Source: Bacteroidota bacterium
GTDB lineage: Bacteria > Bacteroidota > Bacteroidia > Chitinophagales > Chitinophagaceae
Assembly: GCA_018266555.1 (NCBI GenBank)
Contig: JAFEAF010000019.1
Coordinates: 186,001 to 250,000 of the forward strand
Reading direction: 5' to 3'
Length of the DNA stretch: 64,000 nucleotides
Shown here: positions 56,510-64,000 of the stretch, piece after piece
Layout: each line of letters opens with the position of its first letter
How positions within the stretch are numbered: position 1 is the stretch's first letter
Notes under the pieces: generated by a model
Seen by the model: the letters and a program-made list of their open reading frames with translations, nothing else
What the model was told of the DNA's origin: nothing
The model's database searches: none
Made by a program: the position numbers and the translations under genes

Positions 56510-57688
56510 ATGAAACTTACACTGCTGTTTTTATTATTTGTATCCGTTTCTTCTTTTGCACAAACAAAAAGAGCAAGAGACTATGGAATTCCATTTGATG
56601 GAATTACTGGAAAGTATAATGCAATTACAGATGTAACAGGAGTTACTGTTGGGCAAGTGACCATCATTAAAGGTGATGGGCCTTTGATAAAAGATAAAGG
56701 CCCAATCAGAACCGGTGTCACCGCCATTCTGCCAAGAGGGAAAGATTATGCACCCTGTTATGCAAACTGGTACACATTGAATGGTAATGGCGATATGACA
56801 GGCACACATTGGATTACTGAATCTGGTTTTTTGGAAACCCCCATTCTCATTACTAATACAGGAAATGTTGGTACTGTTCGGGATGCAACATGGAAATGGA
56901 TGAATGATAATCATTATTACAAATCTTTCATGGGAGATTATTGGTATGCATACCCTGTAGTTGCTGAAACTTATGATGGTTTATTGAACGATATCAATGG
57001 ACAACATGTAAAAAAAGATGATGTTTATACTGCATTGATTAGTGCTAAATCAGGCCCGGTGGACGAAGGTGGTGTGGGAGGCGGCACGGGGATGATGTGC
57101 TATGGATTTAAAGGAGGTATTGGAACATCATCAAGAATCATCAGTAGAGAATTCGGCGGGTACACAGTAGGTGTGTTGGTACAGGCGAATCATGGAGGGC
57201 GTACACAATTGACTATTTCGGGTGTGCCAGTAGGAAAAGAATTAAAAGATACTTTATTGCCAAAATTTGATGATGCTCTAAGTTCAATCGCTATAAAACC
57301 TGAAAATGAAGTGGGTTCAATCATAATTATTCTTGCAACAGACGCTCCCCTTCTTCCCGATCAATTAAAACGTATAGCTAAGCGAATCCCACTTGGGTTA
57401 ACAAGAACCGGTGGCATAGGAGGAAACGGATCAGGTGATATATTTCTAGCATTTTCAACGGCTAATAAAAATGCTTTCAGCACAGATAAAGAAGAACAGG
57501 TGACAACTATGCCGAATGAATTTATGAACGCATTATTTACGGCAACTGTTCAGGCAACAGAAGAAGCAATCATTAATGCTTTGTTTGCCGGTAAAACATT
57601 AGTAGGTATTAACGGCCACACCGTGTATGGAATGCCAGTTGAATCTGTTTTAAAAATTATGAAGAAATATAACAGGCTTAATAAATGA
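56510..57688 (+). CDS. S58 (P1/DmpA) family autoproteolytic aminopeptidase, exported
   Basis: A 392-residue protein with a signal peptide (cleavage near SSFAQ, residue 18). The DmpA/BapA fold is shown by TGVTAILPRG, WITESGFLETPILITNT and GGVGGGTGMMCYGFKGGIGTSSR. The self-cleavage site is Gly307-Ser308 in GGNGSGDIFLAF, making Ser308 the new N-terminal nucleophile. Characterised members (DmpA, BapA) release N-terminal beta-amino acids, including beta-alanine, from short peptides. Here in a beta-alanine catabolic cluster it probably supplies beta-alanine from peptides in the periplasm. This role is inference; the catalytic fold is well supported. Confidence 0.85.
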   Translation: MKLTLLFLLFVSVSSFAQTKRARDYGIPFDGITGKYNAITDVTGVTVGQVTIIKGDGPLIKDKGPIRTGVTAILPRGKDYAPCYANWYTLNGNGDMTGTHWITESGFLETPILITNTGNVGTVRDATWKWMNDNHYYKSFMGDYWYAYPVVAETYDGLLNDINGQHVKKDDVYTALISAKSGPVDEGGVGGGTGMMCYGFKGGIGTSSRIISREFGGYTVGVLVQANHGGRTQLTISGVPVGKELKDTLLPKFDDALSSIAIKPENEVGSIIIILATDAPLLPDQLKRIAKRIPLGLTRTGGIGGNGSGDIFLAFSTANKNAFSTDKEEQVTTMPNEFMNALFTATVQATEEAIINALFAGKTLVGINGHTVYGMPVESVLKIMKKYNRLNK

Positions 57689-59127
57689 GTACAGATCATA
57701 AGCATGATGCTTCTCTCATCAACGAAGACCTCGCCCCCGTTCCATTTGAAAAACGAAAATGGGGAACCTGGAACTATGCTGCTTTATGGATCAGTATGAG
57801 TTTGTGTATCCCAACTTATACCATGGCAAGTTCCATGATCAATAATGGGATGAACTGGTGGCAGGCCATCGTTACTATTTTTTTGGGAAATGCCATTGTA
57901 CTTGTGCCCATGTTATTGAATGGACATGCCGGAGCGAAATACGGAATTCCTTTTCCTGTTTTTGCCCGTGCAAGTTTCGGAACAAAGGGAGCAAACATTC
58001 CCGCCATGCTTCGTGCTATTGTTGCTTGCGGGTGGTTTGGGATTCAGACATGGATTGGCGGTGAATCATTTTATCATTTAATAAGAGCATGGAAGCCTTC
58101 ATTGGCAGAAATTGATAATGTCAGTTTGTTTCCACAGACCCTACCTATGATCTGTTTCATTTTATTTTGGTCGCTGAATATGTTTATTGTGTACAAAGGA
58201 GTGGAAACAATCAGGAAACTACTTGTATTCAAAGCTATCTTTCTTCCTATCGCTGCATTGACATTGTTTGCATGGGCGATTGTAATGGCAAAAGGTCTGG
58301 GGCCGATTTTACAACAGCCTTCAAAATTTTCGGATAGCGCATCATTTTATAAATTCTTTTTTCCTGCATTGACAGCAGTGGTTGGATTCTGGGCTACACT
58401 CTCATTGAACATTCCGGATTTTACCCGTTATGCAAAAAGTCAGAAAGCACAAATAAAAGGGCAAGCAATCGGCTTACCTCCTTCCATGACGATGTTTGCC
58501 TTTGTGGGTGTTGTAGTTACATCTGCCAGCGCCATTATCTATGGCAATCCCGAATGGGATCCTGTGAAACTTGCAGGTAGGTTTGAAAGTAAGATCATGG
58601 TAACTTTTGCTATGATCGGAATTATTATTTCAACACTGGCAACAAATATTGCTGCCAATATTGTAAGCCCGGCAAATGATTTTTCCAATCTTTCTCCTAC
58701 AAAAATTAATTTCAGGGTTGGTGGTTATATCACCGGCGTTGTAGGTGTTTTAATTTTTCCCTGGAAACTTTACGCAGATCCGCATGGATACATTTTCACC
58801 TGGCTTATTGCTTATTCAAGTTTATTGGGGCCTATCGGAGGAATATTGATTGCTGATTATTATTTTATACGTAAACAAACACTGAATGTAACCGAGCTTT
58901 ATCAACACGAAGGGCAATACAAATTTAGAAACGGGTTTAACACAAAAGCCATCCTTGCGTTATTGATTGGCATAATACCAAACATACCTGGATTTTTGTT
59001 GCAGGTGCATTTAGTTTCTGACGCAGCATTTCCGGAATGGATTTCTAATTTGTATAATTATGCGTGGTTTGTTGGTTTTTTTGTGAGCGGAATTGTTTAT
59101 TGGGTCTTAATGAAAAGAAATAATTAA
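57685..59127 (+). CDS. NCS1-family nucleobase (uracil/allantoin/hydantoin-type) transporter
   Basis: A 480-residue membrane protein with about 12 helices. WGTWNYAALWISMSLCIPTYTMASSM is the NCS1 first helix, followed by GIPFPVFARASFGTKGANIPAMLRAIVACGWFGIQTWIGG and NIPDFTRYAKS. It overlaps the peptidase gene by 4 bases. In this cluster it most likely brings uracil, dihydrouracil or a related ring into the cell with a cation. The exact substrate is not determinable. Confidence 0.9.
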   Translation: MSTDHKHDASLINEDLAPVPFEKRKWGTWNYAALWISMSLCIPTYTMASSMINNGMNWWQAIVTIFLGNAIVLVPMLLNGHAGAKYGIPFPVFARASFGTKGANIPAMLRAIVACGWFGIQTWIGGESFYHLIRAWKPSLAEIDNVSLFPQTLPMICFILFWSLNMFIVYKGVETIRKLLVFKAIFLPIAALTLFAWAIVMAKGLGPILQQPSKFSDSASFYKFFFPALTAVVGFWATLSLNIPDFTRYAKSQKAQIKGQAIGLPPSMTMFAFVGVVVTSASAIIYGNPEWDPVKLAGRFESKIMVTFAMIGIIISTLATNIAANIVSPANDFSNLSPTKINFRVGGYITGVVGVLIFPWKLYADPHGYIFTWLIAYSSLLGPIGGILIADYYFIRKQTLNVTELYQHEGQYKFRNGFNTKAILALLIGIIPNIPGFLLQVHLVSDAAFPEWISNLYNYAWFVGFFVSGIVYWVLMKRNN

Positions 59128-59135
59128 GAATTTAG

Positions 59136-59195
59136 AATTATGAGTTATGAATTCATTTTCGGAAATTCATAATTCTTAATTCATAACTCATAATT
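59136..59195. repeat. AT-rich 18-bp inverted repeat in the transporter-hydA gap
   Basis: Eighteen bases at 59136-59153 (AATTATGAGTTATGAATT) are perfectly complementary to 59178-59195, with 24 bases between; a second, nested pair (ATGAATT / AATTCAT) lies inside. It follows the transporter stop by 8 bases and precedes the hydA ATG by 6. It resembles the repeats in the next gaps of this cluster, although without the GTTTAGAG outer arm. Confidence 0.85.
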
Positions 59196-59201
59196 AATCG
59201 T

Positions 59202-60581
59202 ATGTCAATATTAATAAAAAATGGAAGAATAATCACTGCAGACTCAGATCAGGTTGCAGATATATTTATAAATGGCGAAACCATTGAGGCCATCGGCAAA
59301 AATCTCAACATGAAAGCCGAGAAAGAAATTGATGCTTCCGGTAAATTGGTTTTTCCCGGCGGTATTGATCCGCATGTGCATTTGGATATGCCCTTCATGG
59401 GTACTTTTTCCAGTGATAATTATGAAACAGGCACCAGAGCTGCTTTGTTCGGCGGCACTACCATGGTGATTGATTTTATTTTACAAAAACAAGGCAATTC
59501 ACTTCATGCAGCATTGAAAGAATGGAGAGGAAGAAGTGATGGTAATTGTGTGGGTGATTACGGTTTTCACATGGCAGTGACAGATTTCAATGAGAATACA
59601 AAAAAAGAAATCAAAGATTTTATTGAGAAAGAAGGTATCACTTCATTCAAAACGTTTATGGCGTATAAAGGCGCCCTCATGATTGATGACCGGCAGATGG
59701 TTGGATTGATGGAAGAAGTAAAAAAATGCGGCGGGTTGATCAATGTACATGCCACTAACGGTGATATGATAGATTACTTAGTTGCAAAACACAAATCGGA
59801 AGGAAAACTTTCTCCGTTGTATCATTATCTCTCCCAACCGGAAATAACCGAAGCGGAAGCATCAGAGCGATTTGTTGATATGAGCTTTTACACAGGTTGC
59901 CCGGGATATATTGTTCACTTAACCTGTGAAGGAGCCTTGAATGCAGTTCGCAATGCAACGAAAAGAAACCAAAAGACTTTTGTAGAAACCTGTATCCAGT
60001 ACCTGATCATTGATGCTTCGTTGTATGAGAGAGAAGATGGAGCCAAATGGGTGATGAGTCCACCGCTACGCCAGAAAAAAGACCAGGAAACTTTATGGGC
60101 AGGAATTAACCAGGGTTTAGTACAGGTTGTAGCAACAGATCATTGCCCATTCAAATGGGAGCAAAAGCTGATGGGTAAAGAAGATTTCTCCAAAATACCC
60201 AATGGTCACCCGGCGATTGAAAACAGGATGGAACTTCTATTCAGCGAAGGAGTGAATAAAGGAAAAATTACATTAAATAAATATGTGGAAGTGGCTTGCA
60301 CTAATCCTGCAAAAATTTTCGGCATGTTTCCCCGAAAAGGTACCATCGCCGTTGGAAGTGATGCAGACATCGTGATCTTTGACCCGAATGAAAAACATAA
60401 ACTCAGCGCTAAATCTCATCACATGAATGTTGATTATTCTGCATACGAAGGTTGGGAAGTAACCGGTAAAGTGAAAACAGTTCTGTTAAGAGGTAAAGTA
60501 GCTATTGAGAATAATCATTGCCATATTGATAAAGGATTTGGTAAATTTATTAAACGAAACAAAGTTTCGCAGATAGTTTAG
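59202..60581 (+). CDS. hydA: dihydropyrimidinase
   Basis: A 459-residue amidohydrolase opening dihydrouracil and dihydrothymine to the N-carbamoyl-beta-amino acids. The binuclear zinc ligands are visible: His58 and His60 in DPHVHLD, carbamylated Lys150 in SFKTFMAYKG, His in INVHATNG and VHLTCEGA, Asp in VATDHCPF. The cyclic-amidohydrolase length is normal. Ligand loop SFYTGCPGY differs little from bacterial hydantoinases, so hydantoins may also be hydrolysed. Its stop codon lies inside a repeat arm that begins at 60576. Confidence 0.92.
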   Translation: MSILIKNGRIITADSDQVADIFINGETIEAIGKNLNMKAEKEIDASGKLVFPGGIDPHVHLDMPFMGTFSSDNYETGTRAALFGGTTMVIDFILQKQGNSLHAALKEWRGRSDGNCVGDYGFHMAVTDFNENTKKEIKDFIEKEGITSFKTFMAYKGALMIDDRQMVGLMEEVKKCGGLINVHATNGDMIDYLVAKHKSEGKLSPLYHYLSQPEITEAEASERFVDMSFYTGCPGYIVHLTCEGALNAVRNATKRNQKTFVETCIQYLIIDASLYEREDGAKWVMSPPLRQKKDQETLWAGINQGLVQVVATDHCPFKWEQKLMGKEDFSKIPNGHPAIENRMELLFSEGVNKGKITLNKYVEVACTNPAKIFGMFPRKGTIAVGSDADIVIFDPNEKHKLSAKSHHMNVDYSAYEGWEVTGKVKTVLLRGKVAIENNHCHIDKGFGKFIKRNKVSQIV

Positions 60582-61027
60582 AGTTAAGTGTTTAAAGTTA
60601 TGAGTAGTGAAAAAATAAAAAGCGAAAGTATTATTGCCGGAAAAGCATATGTATTTGTTTTGGAAATTGTGAAGATGTATAAAATACTTATTAATGAAAA
60701 AAAAGAGTATGTTTTATCAAAACAGTTATTACGTTCAGGAACGTCAATTGGGGCTAATATAAATGAAGCCATCGCCGGACAATCAAATAGAGACTTTATT
60801 CATAAACTCAATATTTCCTTAAAAGAAGCAAGAGAAACAAATTACTGGTTGAATCTATTAAAAGATAGCGACTATATTAATCTTATAGAATTTGAAGCGC
60901 TCAATAATAAATGCAATGAGATTATCAAAATACTGACAAGTATTATAATCACAACAAAAGAAAGGTATTTCACTAACAACAAGTCAATACTCTAAACTCT
61001 GAATCCTAAACTCATAACTCTAAACTC
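60575..61027 (+). mobile_element. putative cassette: inverted-repeat-flanked four-helix-bundle gene
   Basis: GTTTAGAGTTA (60576-60586) is exactly complementary to TAACTCTAAAC (61015-61025), and the similarity continues inwards for about 30 bases with mismatches. The arms enclose the gene at 60600-60995 and little else. Outer arms of the same sequence flank the repeats at 61901-62032 and 63372-63476, which have no gene inside. The left arm overlaps the end of hydA including its TAG. No transposase is present. Mobility is inference from structure and repetition. Confidence 0.55.
60600..60995 (+). CDS. four-helix-bundle protein (rRNA intervening-sequence/S23 family)
   Basis: A 131-residue protein; ATG at 60600 preferred to an in-frame GTG at 60588. 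Recognised by LSKQLLRSGTSIGANINEAIAGQSNRDFIHKLNISLKEARETNYWLNLL, with the RSGTSIGANI core of the four-helix-bundle family found as ORFs inside 23S rRNA intervening sequences and, as an accessory fold, in diversity-generating retroelements. No catalytic residues are known; RNA or DNA binding has been proposed. It interrupts the hydA-to-nitrilase run in the same direction and lies between matching inverted arms. Confidence 0.88.
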   Translation: MSSEKIKSESIIAGKAYVFVLEIVKMYKILINEKKEYVLSKQLLRSGTSIGANINEAIAGQSNRDFIHKLNISLKEARETNYWLNLLKDSDYINLIEFEALNNKCNEIIKILTSIIITTKERYFTNNKSIL

Positions 61028-61033
61028 AAATAA

Positions 61034-61900
61034 ATGCCCCGTAAAATCAAATCAGGACTCATCCAAATGTCTTTGCCGAAAACAGAAGGCGAAGGAACGA
61101 TTGAAGAAATTAAAGAAGCCATGGTGCAGAAGCACATTCCACTAATTGAAAAAGCAGGAAAACAAGGCGTGCAGATTCTGTGCCTGCAGGAAATATTCAA
61201 TACGCCGTATTTCTGTCCGGGTCAAAACCCAAAATGGTATGAAAGCGCTGAATCCATCCCCGGACCGACAACAGAACGGATGCAGGAGTTTGCAAAAAAA
61301 TATAATATGGTGATGATCGTTCCCATGTATGAAAAAGAACAGGCGGGCGTTTTATATAACACCGCAGCCGTGATTGATGCTGACGGAACTTATTTGGGAA
61401 AGTATCGTAAGAACCATATTCCACATACTTCAGGTTTCTGGGAAAAGTTTTTCTTTAAACCCGGCAATCTCGGTTATCCTGTTTTTCAAACGAAGTATGC
61501 TAAGATTGGTGTGTACATTTGTTACGATCGTCATTTTCCCGATGGCGCAAGATGTTTGGGATTGAATGGAGCTGAAATAGTTTACAATCCTTCAGCAACA
61601 GTTGCCGGTCTTTCACAATATTTATGGAAGTTAGAACAGCCGGCTCATGCTGCAGCCAATGGATATTTTATGGGCTGCATCAACCGTGTCGGAACGGAAA
61701 AACCCTGGAACCTTGGAAAATTTTATGGCTCTTCATATTTCGTAGATCCAAGAGGACAAATTTTTGCACAGGCAAGTGAAGATAATGATGAATTACTCAT
61801 TGCTGATTTTGATCTGGATATGATAGAAGAAGTGAGAAGTATCTGGCAGTTTTTCAGAGATCGACGTCCTGAAACCTACGGGAAACTTGTTGAGCTATGA
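61034..61900 (+). CDS. nitrilase-family N-carbamoyl-beta-alanine amidohydrolase (beta-ureidopropionase)
   Basis: A 288-residue carbon-nitrogen hydrolase with the catalytic triad Glu53 (LQEIF), Lys126 (YRKNHIPH) and Cys163 (YICYDRHFPD). It cleaves N-carbamoyl-beta-alanine to beta-alanine, ammonia and CO2. Neighbouring HydA and dihydropyrimidine dehydrogenase set the substrate; N-carbamoyl-putrescine is the likeliest alternative in this family. The stop is directly followed by repeat DNA. Confidence 0.9.
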   Translation: MPRKIKSGLIQMSLPKTEGEGTIEEIKEAMVQKHIPLIEKAGKQGVQILCLQEIFNTPYFCPGQNPKWYESAESIPGPTTERMQEFAKKYNMVMIVPMYEKEQAGVLYNTAAVIDADGTYLGKYRKNHIPHTSGFWEKFFFKPGNLGYPVFQTKYAKIGVYICYDRHFPDGARCLGLNGAEIVYNPSATVAGLSQYLWKLEQPAHAAANGYFMGCINRVGTEKPWNLGKFYGSSYFVDPRGQIFAQASEDNDELLIADFDLDMIEEVRSIWQFFRDRRPETYGKLVEL

Positions 61901-62032
61901 GTTTAGAGTTTAGAATTATAAGTTAAGAGTATTTAATTCCAACTCAAACTTCAAGCTGTAAACTCAAAAAAAAGAGTAAAAAGTTCAGAACTCAAGAGAA
62001 TAACCCTAAACTCTTAACTTTTAACTCTAAAC
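61901..62032. repeat. palindromic repeat without gene, nitrilase-preT gap
   Basis: GTTTAGAGTT (61901-61910) is complementary to AACTCTAAAC (62023-62032), and AAGTTAAGAGT (61920-61930) to ACTCTTAACTT (62010-62020). The inner 79 bases are AT-rich with further partial repeats. It starts on the base after the nitrilase TGA and ends 7 bases before the preT ATG. Same arms as the cassette at 60575. Confidence 0.85.
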
Positions 62033-62039
62033 TATCAAA

Positions 62040-63377
62040 ATGATAAAAAGTAACAAACTAAAATCCGAACAGTACGAACAAAACTTCGCTGACATTCGTC
62101 CGCCTTTTGAAGACAGTACTGCTGCAAAGGTGGAAGCAAATCGTTGCTTGTTTTGTTATGATGCTCCCTGTATCAAAGGCTGCCCCACACATATTGATAT
62201 TCCGAAATTCATTAAGCAAATTGCTTCTGACAATGTCAAAGGCTCTGCTCACACCATTTTTATTTCAAATATTATGGGAGCCGGTTGCAGCAAAGTTTGC
62301 CCGGTTGAAAAATTATGTGAAGGAAATTGTGTTTATAACCTGTTGGAGGAAGAGCCTATCCAGATTGCAAGGCTTCAGCAATATTCCAGCATGAAGGCAT
62401 TAGATGAAAACTGGAAACTTTTTGATCGTAAATCATCCGTCGGAAAAAAAGTTGCAATCGTGGGGGCAGGTCCGGCAGGCTTAAGTTGTGCACATGTTCT
62501 TTCCAGGGAAGGTATTGATATTACCATATTTGAAAAAGAGAACAAAGCAGGCGGATTGATGACTTATGGAATTGCAGCTTACAAGGTCACTCCTGAGTTT
62601 TGTGAAAATGAAGCCAACTATATTTCTTCCCTTGGCGGTATAGAAATAAAATATAACCAGGAATTAGGAAAAGATTTTACACTGGCTCAGTTAAAAAAAG
62701 AATTTGATGCTGTGTTCCTGGCATTTGGCGTGGGTGAAACCAGGCAATTAAATATTCCCGGAGAAAAGTTAGAAGGTGTTGTAGATGCCATCAGTTTTAT
62801 CTATGAATTAAGAAATAAAGGTTTTTCCTCTGTTCCGGTCGGTGATAAAGTTGCCGTCATCGGAATGGGAATGACAGCCATTGATGCCGCCACACAATCC
62901 AAACGGTTAGGAGCAAAAGAAGTGACGCTGATCTATCGCAGGACACAGGATGAAATGCCCTGCACCGAATATGAATTGGACATTGCAAAGCTAGATGGTT
63001 GTGAAATTATCTGGCTTGCTGCTCCTGTGAAAATAAAAGGGTCGGGAGGGAAAGTAAAACAATTAGTGTGCAGCAAAATGAAATTGGGTGAACCCGATGC
63101 CAGCGGAAGAAGAAGCCCTGTTGATACCGGAGAAACTTTTACCATTGATGTTGATATGGTAATCAAAGCCACAGGACAGGCGCCTTATGAAAAACTGATC
63201 GGGAAATTCAAAATTGAAAATTCAAATGGAAAAATAAGTATTAACGAAGATTGTTCAACGAATATCAAAGGAGTTTTTGCCGGTGGCGATGCAGTAAATG
63301 GAGGTAAGGAAGTGGTGGATGCGGTGGAAGCGGGGAAGAATGGGGCAGCTTCGATACTATCGTATCTCGGGGTTTAG
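62040..63377 (+). CDS. preT: dihydropyrimidine dehydrogenase, NAD(P)-binding subunit
   Basis: A 445-residue flavoprotein of the GltD/PreT type. The N-terminal part binds two 4Fe-4S clusters (CLFCYDAPCIKGCPTHIDIPKFI and CSKVCPVEKLCEGNC). FAD loop VAIVGAGPAGLSCAHV (about residue 138), NAD(P) loop VAVIGMGMTAIDAA and a closing ATG motif GVFAGGDAVNGG follow. It passes electrons from NAD(P)H to PreA. The gene ends inside a repeat arm (GTTTAGAG; stop TAG at 63375-63377). Confidence 0.92.
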   Translation: MIKSNKLKSEQYEQNFADIRPPFEDSTAAKVEANRCLFCYDAPCIKGCPTHIDIPKFIKQIASDNVKGSAHTIFISNIMGAGCSKVCPVEKLCEGNCVYNLLEEEPIQIARLQQYSSMKALDENWKLFDRKSSVGKKVAIVGAGPAGLSCAHVLSREGIDITIFEKENKAGGLMTYGIAAYKVTPEFCENEANYISSLGGIEIKYNQELGKDFTLAQLKKEFDAVFLAFGVGETRQLNIPGEKLEGVVDAISFIYELRNKGFSSVPVGDKVAVIGMGMTAIDAATQSKRLGAKEVTLIYRRTQDEMPCTEYELDIAKLDGCEIIWLAAPVKIKGSGGKVKQLVCSKMKLGEPDASGRRSPVDTGETFTIDVDMVIKATGQAPYEKLIGKFKIENSNGKISINEDCSTNIKGVFAGGDAVNGGKEVVDAVEAGKNGAASILSYLGV

Positions 63378-63476
63378 AGTTAAGAAGTGTGGAGTTCAGT
63401 ATTAAAAGTTTAGAATTAAGAGTTATAATCTTCAATGTTCAACAATACTCTTAACTCATAATTCTAAACTCTAAAC
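63372..63476. repeat. palindromic repeat without gene, preT-preA gap
   Basis: GTTTAGAGT (63372-63380) is complementary to ACTCTAAAC (63468-63476), and the inner GTTTAGAATTA (63408-63418) to TAATTCTAAAC (63459-63469). The left arm overlaps the preT stop codon and the right one ends 14 bases before the preA ATG. Same family as the two repeats upstream. Confidence 0.85.
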
Positions 63477-63490
63477 AAAAAAATAAAATT

Positions 63491-64000
63491 ATGGCTGACT
63501 TATCTTGTAATTTCTTAGGAATAAAATCGCCAAATCCGTTTTGGTTGGCTTCAGCTCCCCCAACAGATAAAAAATATAATGTGCTTCGTGCATTTGAAGC
63601 CGGCTGGGGCGGTGTGGTTTGGAAAACATTAGGATCGCAGGTAAAAAATGTTTCATCAAGATATTCGGCGGTGGACTATCACGGATCCAGGGTGATGGGT
63701 TTTAATAACATTGAATTGATTTCTGATCGTCCGCTTGATGTTAACCTGAAAGAAATAAAAGAATGCCTCAGGCTTTTTCCTGACCGTGCCATGATTGTTT
63801 CATTGATGGCAGATAATGATCGTAAAAGCTGGCATGAACTGATAAAAAAAGTGGAAGACACCGGCGCCCACGGGTTAGAATTAAATTTTGGTTGCCCACA
63901 CGGGATGACAGAACGTGGTATGGGTGCTGCCGTTGGTCAGGATCCTGAAATTGCCTGCATGGTAGTGGAATGGGTGATGGAAGCGGCAACTATTCCTGTT
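63491..64000 (+). CDS. preA: dihydropyrimidine dehydrogenase catalytic subunit, 3' end cut by window edge
   Basis: The first 170 codons of a dihydroorotate-dehydrogenase-like FMN barrel. ATG at 63491 begins ADLSCNFLGIKSPNPFWLASAPPTD, and the substrate and FMN-binding segments AGWGGVVWKTLG and GLELNFGCPHGMTERGMGAAVGQD are present, as in PreA/YeiA. The C-terminal Fe-S cluster domain would lie beyond the edge. With PreT it reduces uracil and thymine. A right-hand neighbour may complete the gene. Confidence 0.92.
   Translation, partial: MADLSCNFLGIKSPNPFWLASAPPTDKKYNVLRAFEAGWGGVVWKTLGSQVKNVSSRYSAVDYHGSRVMGFNNIELISDRPLDVNLKEIKECLRLFPDRAMIVSLMADNDRKSWHELIKKVEDTGAHGLELNFGCPHGMTERGMGAAVGQDPEIACMVVEWVMEAATIPV

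Noticed and set aside
60588-60599. GTG start for the four-helix-bundle protein
   Set aside because: It would begin in the inverted arm; the ATG at 60600 gives the usual length.
61901-63476. CRISPR array
   Set aside because: Repeats are AT-rich palindromes of uneven length in gene gaps, with no regular repeat-spacer pattern and no cas genes.

Overview
The window comes from an AT-rich member of the Bacteroidota, most probably a Chitinophagaceae-like soil or sediment bacterium. The evidence is a SusC/SusD pair with carbohydrate esterases, Bacteroidota-type promoters (TAnnTTTG at -7), SusD and LptE lipoproteins, the short LeuA, the fused HisB and HisIE, and many Bacteroidota-only conserved hypotheticals. 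Genus assignment is inference.

Layout. (1) 1-9338: a pectin-type polysaccharide utilisation locus on the minus strand (SusC, SusD, a hairpin terminator, CE12-like SGNH esterase, alpha/beta-hydrolase esterase, and a pectinesterase cut by the window edge), with a divergent LacI-type regulator. (2) 9339-10904: an unknown helical protein. (3) 11116-30554: two amino-acid biosynthesis blocks, leuACDB followed by ilvEDBNCA (isoleucine, valine, leucine), then the complete hisGDCBHAFIE pathway. Both ilvE and hisG are preceded by short leader-peptide genes that the gene-length cut-off hides: one rich in Ile/Val (15639-15737), one rich in His (23378-23452). Each lies just after a TAnnTTTG promoter and just before a rho-independent terminator with a competing antiterminator, so these are ribosome-mediated attenuators. 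(4) 30555-43380: housekeeping and accessory genes (thiolase, class III adenylate cyclase, permeases, Crp/Fnr regulator, ATP-grasp protein, cysteine-rich Fe-S protein, tRNA-Gly). (5) 43501-52386: miaB, a sigma54 activator, lptE, secG, mltG, a YihY-family protein, two thioredoxin-fold proteins and a TrmH methylase. (6) 52488-64000: a reductive pyrimidine catabolism cluster, transcribed rightwards: MmsA, aminotransferase, S58 peptidase, NCS1 permease, dihydropyrimidinase, beta-ureidopropionase, and the two dihydropyrimidine dehydrogenase subunits (the last cut by the edge). Together they would take uracil or thymine to beta-alanine (or its methyl homologue) and on to acetyl- or propionyl-CoA.

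The most unusual structure is in region 6. Four consecutive intergenic gaps carry palindromic AT-rich repeats, three of them with outer arms GTTTAGAGTT / AACTCTAAAC, often starting at the stop codon of the upstream gene. In one gap the two arms enclose a gene for a four-helix-bundle protein of the rRNA-intervening-sequence family. This looks like a small cassette with shorter, gene-less derivatives next to it. A frameshifted ORF6N gene and a DinB-like gene also interrupt this cluster.
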